DNA of 64,000 nt from Alphaproteobacteria bacterium (lineage in GTDB: Bacteria; Pseudomonadota; Alphaproteobacteria; UBA6615): the NCBI GenBank assembly GCA_021774445.1, contig JAJFJA010000019.1, forward strand, positions 1 to 64,000, written 5' to 3'. The notes under the pieces were generated by a model. It searched no databases, was not told the DNA's origin, and saw only the letters and a program-made list of their open reading frames with translations. This document shows, in pieces, positions 16,521 through 25,597 of the stretch. Both the position numbers and the translations under genes were made by a program. The stretch's first letter is position 1, and each line of letters opens with the position of its first letter.

Positions 16521-16772
16521 TCAGCGCATCGCGGAGAGGTTGACAATCAGAGCGTCGTTTTTCCGGCGGATGGCGGTCGCGATCTTGTGGGCGGTGTCCT
16601 GCTCCGCCTCACTGCATTCGTGGCAAGCGTCGACAGCCCGGTGTTGCGCTTCCAGCATACCGCGGATAACCGCTGCTTCGATCACTTTGGCGACCTTATC
16701 GGTTTGATCACCGGACAAGGTTCCCGCCAGTTCCCCAATTGCGCCATCGACAATGGCTTTCAGTCTCTCCAT
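16521..16772 (-). CDS. Small hypothetical protein, 83 aa
   Basis: An 83-residue, mostly helical, charged protein with a GGAGGGACGGGAT ribosome site before the ATG. It contains a single CHECSEAEQD segment with two cysteines and a His that could hold a metal or a disulfide. I do not recognise the family. It is convergent with the lipase gene and 137 nt downstream of the response-regulator gene on the same strand. The good ribosome site and absence of any competing frame argue it is real. Confidence 0.55.
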   Translation of the reverse strand: MERLKAIVDGAIGELAGTLSGDQTDKVAKVIEAAVIRGMLEAQHRAVDACHECSEAEQDTAHKIATAIRRKNDALIVNLSAMR

Positions 16773-16863
16773 ATCCCGTCCCTCCGCGTTGCCACGCCTG
16801 CTTCAAACGGAAAATGTACCTTGAATCGAAGGCCGGGAGAACTGCACTCTCCAAGCCTTACTC

Positions 16864-16884
16864 TGTCGGCGTGCTGAGCCGACA
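16864..16884 (-). terminator. Weak hairpin after the receiver-domain gene
   Basis: TGTCGGC and GCCGACA (7-bp stem, 7-nt loop) lie 26 nt past the stop of the CheY-like gene. There is no U-run, so termination at this site is only possible, not demonstrated. Confidence 0.35.
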
Positions 16885-16909
16885 CCCGTCACTGCGCCGT
16901 CGCGCTAGA

Positions 16910-17284
16910 CTAATCGGCCTGTTCAAGAGTCTGTTTGATGATACTCAGGACCTGTTCTCTTCGGAACGGCTTGGCCAGGGTAGCGTTGGCACCAAGTTCC
17001 TTAGCAACGCTAAGGTAGTCGACATTCTGGGCACGCCCACCCCCCGAAATCGCGATGATCTTCAGATCCGGCATATGTTCCTTTAACTCGATGATTGTCT
17101 CGATCCCCTCCATTTCAGGCATGAGGATATCGGTAATAACCAAGTCAACATCATGTTCCTCGAGGGCACGCATGGCTTTGCCGCCGTTCGCCGCTTCGAT
17201 GACTCCGTAGTCGGCGTTCTCCAACATCTGACGGAGCGTCGTGCGGACCATCTCTTCGTCATCGACAACGAGAATATTTGCCAT
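16910..17284 (-). CDS. CheY-like stand-alone response regulator
   Basis: A single receiver domain of 124 residues with the acidic pair VVDDEE, the phospho-acceptor Asp in LVITDILMPEMEG near residue 52, a Ser in IISG-like strand 4 and the Lys in LAKPFRR near 104. There is no output domain. A very strong ribosome site (GAGGAGGTTAGCT) sets the start at 17284. The frame extends to 17314, where it would overlap the kinase stop. It probably receives phosphate from the adjacent hybrid kinase and acts by protein contact. Confidence 0.88.
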   Translation of the reverse strand: MANILVVDDEEMVRTTLRQMLENADYGVIEAANGGKAMRALEEHDVDLVITDILMPEMEGIETIIELKEHMPDLKIIAISGGGRAQNVDYLSVAKELGANATLAKPFRREQVLSIIKQTLEQAD

Positions 17285-17310
17285 AGCTAACCTCCTCGAG
17301 GTTTTTGGGG

Positions 17311-19446
17311 TCATGCTTGGGGGTCATCCAGAACGCGGCGGACCTTTTGCGCCAAGTCGTCTTGGAAGTAGGGCTTACCAATCCATTCAGTCCGCTGATT
17401 GAATTTGCTATCATCGGTAAGGGCTTTTTCGGAATAACCCGATGTGCAGAGCACCTTGGGTCTCGGGATGCGGCCCGATACTTCGCGGACAAGGTCGAGG
17501 CCGCTCATGCCTCCCGGCATGACGATGTCGGTGAACAGCAAATCGACATCGCTGTGCTCGTCCAGGAGCGTCAGCGCCGCCGGCCCGTTCTCGGCCAATA
17601 GCACCTGGTAACCCAAGTTTTGCAGGAGCGCGAGGGCGGTTTCGCGCACATCGGTGTCGTCTTCGACCACGAGCACGGTTTCCACGCCGCCCGGACTCGT
17701 GCGCTTGGACGCGGATCTCTCCGATGAAACTGTCGCCGAGGCTTCGGCGACGGGCAGGTAGAGCCTCACGCAGGTGCCTTGTTTCTCTTCGCTGTAAAGG
17801 GTCACATGCCCGCCCAATTGCTTGACGAAGCCGAAGATCATGCTCAGGCCCAGGCCGGTTCCCTTACCAACCTCCTTGGTGGTGAAGAAGGGCTCGAAAA
17901 CGTGCTCCCTGACGTCCGCAGGTATGCCGAAACCGTTGTCGCTCATCGACAGCATGACGTAAGAGCCGGGCGTCACGTCGGGATGCTGGGCGGCATAGGC
18001 CTCATCGAGCTCAACGTCGACGGACTCGATAAGAAGACGGCCGCCCTTCGGCATGGCATCCCGGGCATTGATGGCCAGGTTGATTATCGCGCTCTCGAGC
18101 TGTGCGAGGTCGGCCCATATGGGTCGCAGATTTTCGGCGACGTGCGTTTCCAACTCGATCGACTCGGTCAAGGTCGTCTGCAGAATCGCGCCCATCCCGG
18201 AGAGAACCTCGCGAAGATCCAAGACTTCGGATTCGAGATGCTGACGGCGCGAGAAGGCAAGCAGGTGGTGGGTCAACTCCGCCGCCCGCGAGGCGGCCCT
18301 GAAAGCGATGTCCAATGATCGCTTGGCGCTCGCCTGGCCTTTCAGGTGATCGCCCAGAATTTCCAAATTGCCAATGATGGCCGCCAGCATGTTGTTGAAG
18401 TCGTGCGCAATGCCGCCGGTCAATTGCCCGACCGCCTCCATTTTTTGGGCTTGGTGTAGCTGCTCCTCGGTACGCTTGCGGTCCGTGATGTCTTCGATGA
18501 TGGCGGCGAATACCAGCTGATCTTCCGAGCAAATCTGCTGTAAAATCACCTTCACGTCGTACCGCGTGGCGTCCTTGCGACGGTGAACGGTCTCAAACCG
18601 GAGGTATTTTGCCTCGTCGCTCCTGAGGGCGGAGATGAGGCGCTCAAATGTGTCGACCGTATGGTCCGGCTTGAGGTCGACAGGCGTGAGCTCTTTCAGT
18701 TCCGCCATCGTGTAGCCAAGATTCTTGCAAGCGGCGGCGTTGACCTGCACGAATTTGAGAGTCTCGGCGTCGAACACATAGATCTCGTTCATCGAATCTT
18801 CGACGATCCGGGCGAGTCTGCGCGTCGTGGCTTCGGCCCTACTACGCTCCTCTTCTATCCTCTTGCGCTCCTCAATTTCTTTCTGCAAGGCCTCGTTCGT
18901 CTGGTTCAATCCGGCCTCCGACCGCTCGAGGTCAGAGACCACCAGCTTGAGCGCACGCATTGGCAGGGTCCGTAATGCAAGAAAGATAGCCCAGCTCAGC
19001 GTCAGGCTGATCAACGTGACACCGCCGGTTTTGAGAATTAGCGGCCAGAGACTCTCGCGAACGGTGACGGTGGCGACAGTCTGACCGCCATCTCCTATTT
19101 CGGCCGCGCTCTGAATTGCCGGGAAAGCAAGTTGCGGCCCGCGAGAGATGACCTCATTGCCGTCCAGGTCGAGAACGCGGTGTTGCGACCGGTTCAGGTG
19201 TTCGAGGTTAAACGACAGCATCTCCTCGAGCCGGAGTTCCTGAAAGCGCCAGTGCTTAGGATCGCTATAGACAAGCTTGGCGATGCGAGCCGCGTAAGAG
19301 TCCGCTTCGGCCTGGATTCTGTCACGCTCGTACGACCATGCGGTCGAGAGATAGATGGTCGGTATGGCGCAGAAGGTTAGCAGGGCGATCGTGAAAGCAA
19401 ACTTGGTGGTCGTTCGAATCAGTTGTTGGTTCGTTGACTCCGACAT
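17311..19446 (-). CDS. Membrane hybrid sensor histidine kinase with PAS and receiver domains
   Basis: The protein has 711 residues. A first membrane helix (about 15-35), a periplasmic segment of about 95 residues and a second helix (about 133-157) are followed by a short coiled coil. A PAS domain (about 207-325), HisKA with [11 protein letters not shown] near 350, HATPase_c with [10 protein letters not shown] and GTGLGLSM, and a C-terminal receiver with [11 protein letters not shown] come next. It starts 12 nt after the stop of a PstS-like binding protein and is followed by a lone receiver gene. The three look like one signalling unit. The periplasmic segment could read the binding protein. 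Confidence 0.9.
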   Translation of the reverse strand: MSESTNQQLIRTTTKFAFTIALLTFCAIPTIYLSTAWSYERDRIQAEADSYAARIAKLVYSDPKHWRFQELRLEEMLSFNLEHLNRSQHRVLDLDGNEVISRGPQLAFPAIQSAAEIGDGGQTVATVTVRESLWPLILKTGGVTLISLTLSWAIFLALRTLPMRALKLVVSDLERSEAGLNQTNEALQKEIEERKRIEEERSRAEATTRRLARIVEDSMNEIYVFDAETLKFVQVNAAACKNLGYTMAELKELTPVDLKPDHTVDTFERLISALRSDEAKYLRFETVHRRKDATRYDVKVILQQICSEDQLVFAAIIEDITDRKRTEEQLHQAQKMEAVGQLTGGIAHDFNNMLAAIIGNLEILGDHLKGQASAKRSLDIAFRAASRAAELTHHLLAFSRRQHLESEVLDLREVLSGMGAILQTTLTESIELETHVAENLRPIWADLAQLESAIINLAINARDAMPKGGRLLIESVDVELDEAYAAQHPDVTPGSYVMLSMSDNGFGIPADVREHVFEPFFTTKEVGKGTGLGLSMIFGFVKQLGGHVTLYSEEKQGTCVRLYLPVAEASATVSSERSASKRTSPGGVETVLVVEDDTDVRETALALLQNLGYQVLLAENGPAALTLLDEHSDVDLLFTDIVMPGGMSGLDLVREVSGRIPRPKVLCTSGYSEKALTDDSKFNQRTEWIGKPYFQDDLAQKVRRVLDDPQA

Positions 19447-19458
19447 GTCACTGCCCGC

Positions 19459-20304
19459 TTAACCTTGCACCGGTGCATGGCCAGTCTCACGCAGTAGCTC
19501 CTGGCCTTCTGGTGACTGGATAAAAGCAATAAAGCCACGGACCAGCGATGTGGGCGCACTCTTGGTTACGAGATAAAAGGATTTGGTCAAGGGGTAGGAG
19601 CCGTCGGCAATGGTCGCCTCATTGGCAATAATTCCGTCCAATGCAAGTGCCCTGAGAGGCCGTCCTTCGCTGCGGATAAGCGAAAGCGCGGTTAGCCCAA
19701 AACCTCCGGGCATCTGCTGAATCTGGTCAGCGTTCTCTTGATCCGTATAGGCCACCGGAACGGCTGAATTTGATCTGAGGCTTTCGGAAGCTCCTTCGAT
19801 CTCAGGAATGTAGTTATGAAGTAGCCTTGTATCGGTCTCGCCTTTTGGACGCAGGACCAAGCGCACGGTTGTCCCGTCCGACCAGGACGCCCATTCGCCC
19901 CGATACAATCCAAGCAACTCGCGGGAGGTTAGGCCAGTCGTGGGATTGCTCTCAAATACTGCCGGCACGATCGCCGTCGTGGCGTATCGCAACGCGGTCG
20001 CGCCAGCTGCCCGTTCCTCGTCCTTCGGTAGTCGAGCGGCGACCGCCAAATCGATCGCGTCGCTCAAGACTGCCTTAATTCCACCGGAACTGCCCAAACT
20101 CTGTAACACCCTGCCCGACACCTCCGGGTGTGACTCGGTGTAGGCGTTGAGCAGCAGACGCATAGTTCCCAACGCCGCCCCAGTCCCGCCGATTTCGATC
20201 TCGTTGGCTCGGACCATGTTGGTGCTGGTCATCATAAGAAGCGCCAGGGGTAGAACCGCCAAAATAATCGTTTTTTTGGCGCGAAATTCATACATGCGGG
20301 GCAT
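19459..20304 (-). CDS. PstS-like periplasmic substrate-binding protein without a transporter
   Basis: This protein of about 281 residues has an N-terminal hydrophobic signal (TIILAVLPLALLMMTS) ending near VRANEIEIGGTG. The body resembles phosphate-type binding proteins (PBP_like_2): GTGAALGTMRLL, SLGSSGGIKAV, IDLAVAARLP and GFIAFIQSPEGQELL near the end. No pst permease or ATPase gene is nearby. Only 12 nt separate it from the hybrid kinase gene, so a sensory role is likely. The start is uncertain (20304, 20295 and 20343 are in frame) because no clear ribosome site is seen. Confidence 0.75.
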   Translation of the reverse strand: MPRMYEFRAKKTIILAVLPLALLMMTSTNMVRANEIEIGGTGAALGTMRLLLNAYTESHPEVSGRVLQSLGSSGGIKAVLSDAIDLAVAARLPKDEERAAGATALRYATTAIVPAVFESNPTTGLTSRELLGLYRGEWASWSDGTTVRLVLRPKGETDTRLLHNYIPEIEGASESLRSNSAVPVAYTDQENADQIQQMPGGFGLTALSLIRSEGRPLRALALDGIIANEATIADGSYPLTKSFYLVTKSAPTSLVRGFIAFIQSPEGQELLRETGHAPVQG

Positions 20305-20456
20305 CCCGAGACTGAATGCTGAGGTGCGACCAGAGCAGGTCAAACGGAGATCCTAGAGTTCCCGAAAAAGCTCTAGATACTATTAATGGAAACTAAACCC
20401 GCGCCCGTTCGGCGTTGCGTGCGGTGTCATCCGCTAACAGGACCAGGTTTCGGCAG

Positions 20457-20511
20457 GGCTATGTGGCTGCCGGATTGTCGCACTTGTAGTCCGGCTATGT
20501 GGCTGTCGGAT
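20457..20511 (+). repeat. Two 19-bp near-identical direct repeats in a 331-bp gene-free region
   Basis: GGCTATGTGGCTGCCGGAT (20457-20475) and GGCTATGTGGCTGTCGGAT (20493-20511) differ at one base and are 36 bp apart start to start. They lie between the divergent PstS-like and CDF transporter genes. The rest of 20305-20635 shows no gene. They could be tandem operator sites or a decayed duplication. Confidence 0.5.
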
Positions 20512-20635
20512 GCTTCGGCTGACTCAGCCCAACGCGATCGCCGCTGGGAAGCGCGGTGACCGTCAGTCGCCTCGCTGGGTCAAGAGCGCATAATGCGACT
20601 TGCGCTGGATGGCTCGGTACATAGGATGGCGCGCC

Positions 20636-21595
20636 ATGGCTGCGCATTCATCGAAGAAAGTAGTACTCGCCGCGTTGGTGGGTAACACGCTGATTGCTGT
20701 CACGAAATTCGTGGCAGCCGGAATCACCGGCAGCTCGGCGATGCTGAGCGAGGCAATTCACTCCGTGGTCGATACGGGCAATCAAGGGCTGCTGCTGTAT
20801 GGGCTGAAACGGGCGGCGCGACGGGCCGATGAGCGCCATCCGTTCGGTTATGGGCGGGAGCTGTATTTCTGGAGCTTCGTGGTTGCCATCATCCTGTTCG
20901 GATTGGGTTCCGGCGTCTCAATCTATGAGGGCGTGCAGAAGATTATCGAGCCGCATGAGGTGGAGAGTCCCTTCATCTCCTACGCCGTGCTGCTCGTGGC
21001 CATGGTGTTCGAGGCGGGGGCCTGGACCGTGGCTTTCAAGGAATTCCGCAAGAGCAAGGGCGACGTCGGTTATTTCGAGGCGGTGCGGCGGAGCAAGGAT
21101 CCGGCGCTGTTCACGGTGCTGTTCGAGGACACCGCAGCGATGCTAGGGCTGATCGTCGCCTTTGTCGGGATCGGCCTTGGGCAGGTGTTGGAGATGCCGG
21201 TGCTGGACGGCGTGGCCTCCGTCGGGATCGGCGTGATCCTGGCGATTACAGCGGCGCTGCTGGCGTTCGAAACCAAGGGGCTGCTGATCGGCGAGGCGGC
21301 GAGCGGGACCGTGGTGCGCGGTATCCGGCGCGTTGCGGGCGAGCAAAAAGGGATCAGCCGAGTCAACGAGCTGCTGACCATGCATCTTGGACCCCGCGAC
21401 GTGCTGCTTACCTTGAGCCTGGATTTCGCAGACAATTTGTCCTCGGCGGATGTGGAGAAATCCATCTCGGTGCTGGAAGCGCGGATCAAGCAACGCTTCC
21501 CGGAGATTACGCGGATATTTATCGAGGCCCAGAGTCGGCTCGGTCACGAGCGCAGCCAGCGGACATCGCGGCTGACCGGTGGCGACTCGCACTAG
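20636..21595 (+). CDS. Cation diffusion facilitator transporter (SLC30A9-like)
   Basis: This 319-residue CDF transporter has the metal site in SEAIHSVVDTGNQ (His and Asp, helix 2) near residue 40, the HPFGYGRE loop and an acidic pair FEDTAAM in helix 5 near 170. About six membrane helices and a short cytoplasmic C-terminal domain fit the family. The helix-2 and loop wording resembles the ZnT9/SLC30A9 branch rather than FieF or ZitB. I chose the start at 20636 because AGGATGG lies upstream. It probably exchanges Zn2+ or a similar divalent cation for protons. Confidence 0.85.
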   Translation: MAAHSSKKVVLAALVGNTLIAVTKFVAAGITGSSAMLSEAIHSVVDTGNQGLLLYGLKRAARRADERHPFGYGRELYFWSFVVAIILFGLGSGVSIYEGVQKIIEPHEVESPFISYAVLLVAMVFEAGAWTVAFKEFRKSKGDVGYFEAVRRSKDPALFTVLFEDTAAMLGLIVAFVGIGLGQVLEMPVLDGVASVGIGVILAITAALLAFETKGLLIGEAASGTVVRGIRRVAGEQKGISRVNELLTMHLGPRDVLLTLSLDFADNLSSADVEKSISVLEARIKQRFPEITRIFIEAQSRLGHERSQRTSRLTGGDSH

Positions 21596-21664
21596 CAAAG
21601 ACCGCCGAATTTTCTCCCAAGGGCGGTTGAGCTAAGGTCGCGCCTTCCTTCTTGAAGGTTTCGC

Positions 21665-22417
21665 ATGAGTCTCGTAACAACCGCCGCTGTTTTGGCCAGC
21701 GTGCCACCGACCGCTTTGCTCTCGGGGATCTTCGGGATGAGCGGCGGCATGATCCTGATGGGAGTCTTCGCCTGGCTGTTGCCGGTCGCGGTGGCGATGA
21801 TCCTGCACGGCATCACCCAAGCCGGCTCAAATGGCTATCGTGCCTTTCTGCACCGACGCCATATCCATTGGCCGGTGCTGCGCGGGTATCTTGCCGGTTC
21901 GGCGATCGCCGTTGGTTTTTTCAGCTGGGTGGCCTATGTCCCGAGCGCCCCGGTGGTTTTTCTCGCGCTGGGCTCGCTGCCGTTTATCCACCGCCTGTTT
22001 CCGAAGGCCGGCACGGTCGAGATCACGCGGCCGGGAGCCTCGGTGGTATGTGGGACGGTGGTAACGGCCACCCAGCTGGTCGCCGGCGTGTCGGGACCAA
22101 TCTTGGACATCTTCTATTTGAAGAGCCCAATGACCCGCCATCAGGTGGTGGCGACGAAGGCGATCACGCAGACCATCGGTCATGTGGTCAAGCTAGGGTA
22201 TTTTGCGCTGATCGCCGGGTTCCTGGGGCAACTGGATGGCACGGTGCCGCTGTGGGTCTATGGTGCGGTGATCCCGCTGGCATTCCTCGGCACCAGCATG
22301 GGGAGTTCCATCCTCAATCGGCTGACGGACGTGCAGTTCCGCCGCATCACACAATGGCTGACGTTGGCCATCGGCACGGTGTTTTTGGTGCGCGGCGCGG
22401 TGCTGCTGGCGACTTAG
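21665..22417 (+). CDS. TauE/SafE (TSUP) family membrane permease
   Basis: A 250-residue membrane protein of about eight helices with the repeated Gly-rich family pattern, GIFGMSGGMILMG near residue 21 and GVSGPILDIFYLKS near 139. The family moves sulfite, sulfonates or related organic acids. It lies 70 nt after the CDF gene on the same strand and its end overlaps the convergent regulator gene by 4 nt. No sulfur-metabolism gene sits beside it, so the substrate is open. Confidence 0.85.
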   Translation: MSLVTTAAVLASVPPTALLSGIFGMSGGMILMGVFAWLLPVAVAMILHGITQAGSNGYRAFLHRRHIHWPVLRGYLAGSAIAVGFFSWVAYVPSAPVVFLALGSLPFIHRLFPKAGTVEITRPGASVVCGTVVTATQLVAGVSGPILDIFYLKSPMTRHQVVATKAITQTIGHVVKLGYFALIAGFLGQLDGTVPLWVYGAVIPLAFLGTSMGSSILNRLTDVQFRRITQWLTLAIGTVFLVRGAVLLAT

Positions 22418-23844
22418 GGGGTCAAGAAGGAGAACGGCACGTTGCGCCGGACGTTCTCGTCGATGCGCAACTGATGGTGGAGCGGCGGATGGGCGCGCTG
22501 GGCGCAATCCAGCCGCTCACAGACACGGCAACTGACGCCGATGGGGATGGCGCGCGGCGACTTGAGATCGATGCCGTCGGCATAAATCAAATGTTTGGCG
22601 TCCTTGATCTCGCAACCCAGGCCAACCGCGAACTGGGGCTGCAAGGCGTCGAGCCGGCTGCTGACAAGGTCCAAAGTGCGGCCGATGGTGAAGAACGTCG
22701 TGTCGTCGGGCATCACCGCGACCTGAGTTTGGATCAGACCGGGCGTTCGGAACGCGTCATGGACGATCCAGCGCGGGCATGTGCCGCCGAGGCGCGCGAA
22801 ATGGAAGCCGCCACCATCCAAGCGCTTGGAGATATTGCCGGCATTATCGACGCGGATGAAGAAGAACGGCACGCCGCGGGCGCCGGGCCGCTGCATGGTG
22901 GTCAGCCGGTGACAGACTTGTTCGACGCTCGCGCCGAAACGACGCCGCAGCAAGTCGATGTCGTAGCGCAATTGGGTGGCAGCGTTGAGGAAGCGGTCAT
23001 AGGGCATCATCAGCGCGGCAGCGAAATGGTTGGCCAGGGCGATGCGAAGCATGCGCGGCGAGGCCGGATTGAGCAGTGACGCCTTGGCCACCGCTTGATC
23101 AAGCACCTCGCGCTGGCCGATCAAGGCGACCTGCACGGCGAGCTGGAAGGTCCGTCCCGACGGCGGCAGGGCCTCCGACAGCAGCACGCGGCGGCCATGA
23201 TGATCGTAGCGCCGCATGGTGTCCTGCAGGACATCGACGGGCATGACCTTGACGCCCGTCGCATGGATACGCTGGAGGTATCTGGCGAGCGCCGCGAAGA
23301 GATCCTGATCGGCGAAATCAACCTCTTCCGCGAGGCGTTCAGCGGCGGTCTCGATCTCCGGGAAGTGGTTGGCCTGGGCCTGCTGGTAGTCGCGAATTTC
23401 CTCGACCGGGGTGGGCTGGCTATCGCGAAGCCCCTGCCCTTCGACGCCATTGGGGTGGTCGCCACGGGCCTGGGCTTCGTCCCAAAACCGACGGTAGGCG
23501 TCGTACAGGGTCACCATGGCCTGGGCCGCCGTCGGACTCGAGGCCACGAGTTCGCGGATCTCTTGCTGCGGTACCGGCTGGCCGGCAAACAGAGGATCGC
23601 TGAAGACCTCCTTGAGGCCGGCGGCGAGACGGGTGTCGTCGTCGCCGGCGAACTCGCGCAAATCAAAATCGAAGGCCTGACCGAGCTTGAACAACAACGG
23701 GACGGTGACCGGCCGCTGATTGTGCTCAATCAGGTTGAGGTAGCTCGCCGAAATGCCTATGCGCTCAGCCATTTCGGCTTGTCGCATACCCTGTTCCTGG
23801 CGAAAACGGCGGAGCTTGTTGCCAAGCATCACCTTGCGGTCCAT
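22414..23844 (-). CDS. RamB/ScfR-type XRE regulator with IrrE-like domain
   Basis: This 476-residue regulator has an N-terminal HTH (KLRRFRQEQGMRQAEMAERIGISASYLNLIE, residues about 10-40) and a middle IrrE/ImmA-like domain with ANHFAAALMMPYDRF. A C-terminal DUF2083-type domain has RVDNAGNISKR, GLGCEI and a Cys set PIGVSCRVCERLDC. This is the short-chain-fatty-acid / RamB family, which controls glyoxylate-shunt and propionate genes. No HExxH is visible in the IrrE-like domain, so it is probably a sensor rather than a protease. It is divergent from isocitrate lyase, as ramB is near icl in mycobacteria. Confidence 0.88.
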   Translation of the reverse strand: MDRKVMLGNKLRRFRQEQGMRQAEMAERIGISASYLNLIEHNQRPVTVPLLFKLGQAFDFDLREFAGDDDTRLAAGLKEVFSDPLFAGQPVPQQEIRELVASSPTAAQAMVTLYDAYRRFWDEAQARGDHPNGVEGQGLRDSQPTPVEEIRDYQQAQANHFPEIETAAERLAEEVDFADQDLFAALARYLQRIHATGVKVMPVDVLQDTMRRYDHHGRRVLLSEALPPSGRTFQLAVQVALIGQREVLDQAVAKASLLNPASPRMLRIALANHFAAALMMPYDRFLNAATQLRYDIDLLRRRFGASVEQVCHRLTTMQRPGARGVPFFFIRVDNAGNISKRLDGGGFHFARLGGTCPRWIVHDAFRTPGLIQTQVAVMPDDTTFFTIGRTLDLVSSRLDALQPQFAVGLGCEIKDAKHLIYADGIDLKSPRAIPIGVSCRVCERLDCAQRAHPPLHHQLRIDENVRRNVPFSFLTP

Positions 23845-23855
23845 CGGTCGTCTTT

Positions 23856-23878
23856 CTTTACAAAATTTACAATTTTAC
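23856..23878. promoter_or_regulatory. Candidate RamB-type operator repeats in the regulator/aceA gap
   Basis: CTTTACAAA followed 9 bp later by TTTACAATT and then TTTTAC forms a run of AT-rich direct repeats just upstream of the regulator start. CTTTACAAA is one base from CTTTGCAAA, the core of the RamB motif known from actinobacteria. The stretch is markedly AT-rich for this genome. Both genes could be controlled from here. The match is by eye only. Confidence 0.45.
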
Positions 23879-24022
23879 TTGTTTGAACATCACTAAATTT
23901 TCTTCGTAACTCTATTACTTTCAATGGTTTATGGACATTTGTCCTGTAAGTCAAATACCATAACGACGTAAATGAAAGATGTATCCGGGTGGATTCCAAC
24001 CGGCGACAAACGGAGCTATTCA

Positions 24023-25288
24023 ATGGATCAGATTTCGGCCGATATCCGAGACAATGGGACGATCGCTCGGGACTATTCACCCGGGGACGTCGCAGCCCTG
24101 CGCGGATCCGTCCGCATAGAGCATACGCTGGCCCGGTGGGGCGCAGAGCGGCTGCGGGCGCTGCTGGAGAGCGAGGCCTATGTGCCGGCGCTTGGCGCGA
24201 TGACGGGCAACCAAGCGATGCAGATGGTGCGCGCCGGGCTGAAGGCGATCTACGTCTCCGGCTGGCAGGTGGCGGCAGACAATAACAATGCGGGCGCCAT
24301 GTACCCCGACCAGAGCTTGTATCCTGTGGATAGCGGACCGGAGCTGGTGCGGCGCATCAATCGGACGCTGCAGCGAGCGGATCAGATCCAGCATCTCGAA
24401 GGCGATGGGGATATCGACTGGTTCGCGCCGATCGTGGCCGATGCCGAAGCCGGCTTCGGCGGGGCGCTAAACGCCTTCGAGCTGACCAAGAGCTATATCG
24501 AAGCGGGCGCGGCGGCGGTCCATTTCGAGGACCAATTGGCGTCGGAGAAAAAGTGCGGCCATATGGGCGGCAAGGTATTGGTGCCAACGCAGCAGCATAT
24601 CCGCACTCTCAACGCCGCGCGCCTGGCGGCGGACGTGATGGACGTGCCGACCTTGATCGTGGCCCGTACCGATGCGGAAAGCGCGAAACTGCTGACCAGC
24701 GACGTCGACCCGCAGGACCGTCAATTCATCACCGGAGAGCGGTCGCCGGAAGGCTTCTACCGACTCAGCGAGGGGTCAAGCTTCGAACGCTGTGTGGCCC
24801 GGGCAATCGCCTTCGCACGCTATGCGGATCTGGTGTGGATCGAGACCTCCAAACCGGACCTCGACCAAGCGCGGCGCTTTGCCGAGGCGATTCACCGCGA
24901 ACTGCCCGGACAGATGCTGGCCTACAACTGCTCGCCGTCCTTCAACTGGTCAGGCAATCTGGACCAAGGCGACATTGCACGCTTTCAGCGAGAACTGGGA
25001 GCGATGGGTTACAAGTTCCAATTCGTAACCTTGGCCGGGTTCCACGCCCTGAACCACAGCATGTTCGAACTCGCGCGCGGCTATCGAGAGCGCGGCATGG
25101 CGGCCTATTCCGAACTGCAGAACGCCGAGTTCGCATCGGAGGCCGCGGGCTACACGGCGACCCGGCATCAACGCGAAGTAGGAACCGGATATTTCGATGC
25201 GGTCGCGACGGCGATTGCCGGGGGTCAATCATCGACCACGGCGCTGACCGGCTCCACAGAAGAGGCGCAGTTCTTGGCGGCGGAGTGA
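24023..25288 (+). CDS. aceA: Isocitrate lyase
   Basis: This 421-residue glyoxylate-shunt enzyme splits isocitrate into succinate and glyoxylate. It carries the catalytic [10 protein letters not shown] near residue 178, ADAEAGFGG near 135 and NCSPSFNWS near 299, all diagnostic. I chose the ATG at 24023 because GGAGC lies 8 nt upstream; the frame is open to 23972 but that leader is not conserved. The length suits the short bacterial class. The divergent RamB-like gene is its probable regulator. The locus would allow growth on acetate or fatty acids. Confidence 0.95.
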   Translation: MDQISADIRDNGTIARDYSPGDVAALRGSVRIEHTLARWGAERLRALLESEAYVPALGAMTGNQAMQMVRAGLKAIYVSGWQVAADNNNAGAMYPDQSLYPVDSGPELVRRINRTLQRADQIQHLEGDGDIDWFAPIVADAEAGFGGALNAFELTKSYIEAGAAAVHFEDQLASEKKCGHMGGKVLVPTQQHIRTLNAARLAADVMDVPTLIVARTDAESAKLLTSDVDPQDRQFITGERSPEGFYRLSEGSSFERCVARAIAFARYADLVWIETSKPDLDQARRFAEAIHRELPGQMLAYNCSPSFNWSGNLDQGDIARFQRELGAMGYKFQFVTLAGFHALNHSMFELARGYRERGMAAYSELQNAEFASEAAGYTATRHQREVGTGYFDAVATAIAGGQSSTTALTGSTEEAQFLAAE

Positions 25289-25340
25289 TGCTCAGGATCT
25301 GGTCATCGGGGACCATGCAGGTGCTAACAGGAGAGTTTCG

Positions 25341-25538
25341 ATGAATACACAGTTTTGGGTTATCGGTGGCGAGTATACGGATACGGCGTTTCAGAAGCTG
25401 GTCGGAGGTACCGAATGCCTCGTTGGACCGTTCGATAGCCGCGTGGGTGCGATGAGTAAATGGCGGGAGATCGCCGCCGAGACGCGCAGCAACTGCCATG
25501 CTCGCTTCACCATCGTGCAGGATTCTCCGGCGGGCTAG
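25341..25538 (+). CDS. DUF4170 domain protein
   Basis: A 65-residue protein with the opening FWVIGGEYTDTAF and a following GPFDSRVGAMSKWREIA segment, the pattern of the DUF4170 family common in alphaproteobacteria. It is soluble, with no signal or membrane segment, and its function is unknown. ACAGGAGAG gives a good ribosome site 6 nt before the ATG. It begins 52 nt after aceA and may be cotranscribed. Confidence 0.75.
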   Translation: MNTQFWVIGGEYTDTAFQKLVGGTECLVGPFDSRVGAMSKWREIAAETRSNCHARFTIVQDSPAG

Positions 25539-25552
25539 GTCGTGCCGCCACG

Positions 25553-25582
25553 CGTATGGCCCGCCCCCCGACGGGCCATACG
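25553..25582. terminator. Bidirectional hairpin between convergent genes
   Basis: CGTATGGCCCG (25553-25563) and CGGGCCATACG (25572-25582) form an 11-bp perfect stem with an 8-nt loop. It sits between the ends of the DUF4170 gene (+) and the MscS gene (-). There is no U-run, so it is a strong hairpin of terminator type without the classical tail. Confidence 0.65.
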
Positions 25583-25597
25583 CCCCGCCGGCGTCCG

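Noticed and set aside
21652..23079. 475-codon plus-strand frame spanning the TauE/SafE gene and the RamB-like gene
   Set aside because: It crosses two well-supported genes in other frames and its composition is that of a shadow.
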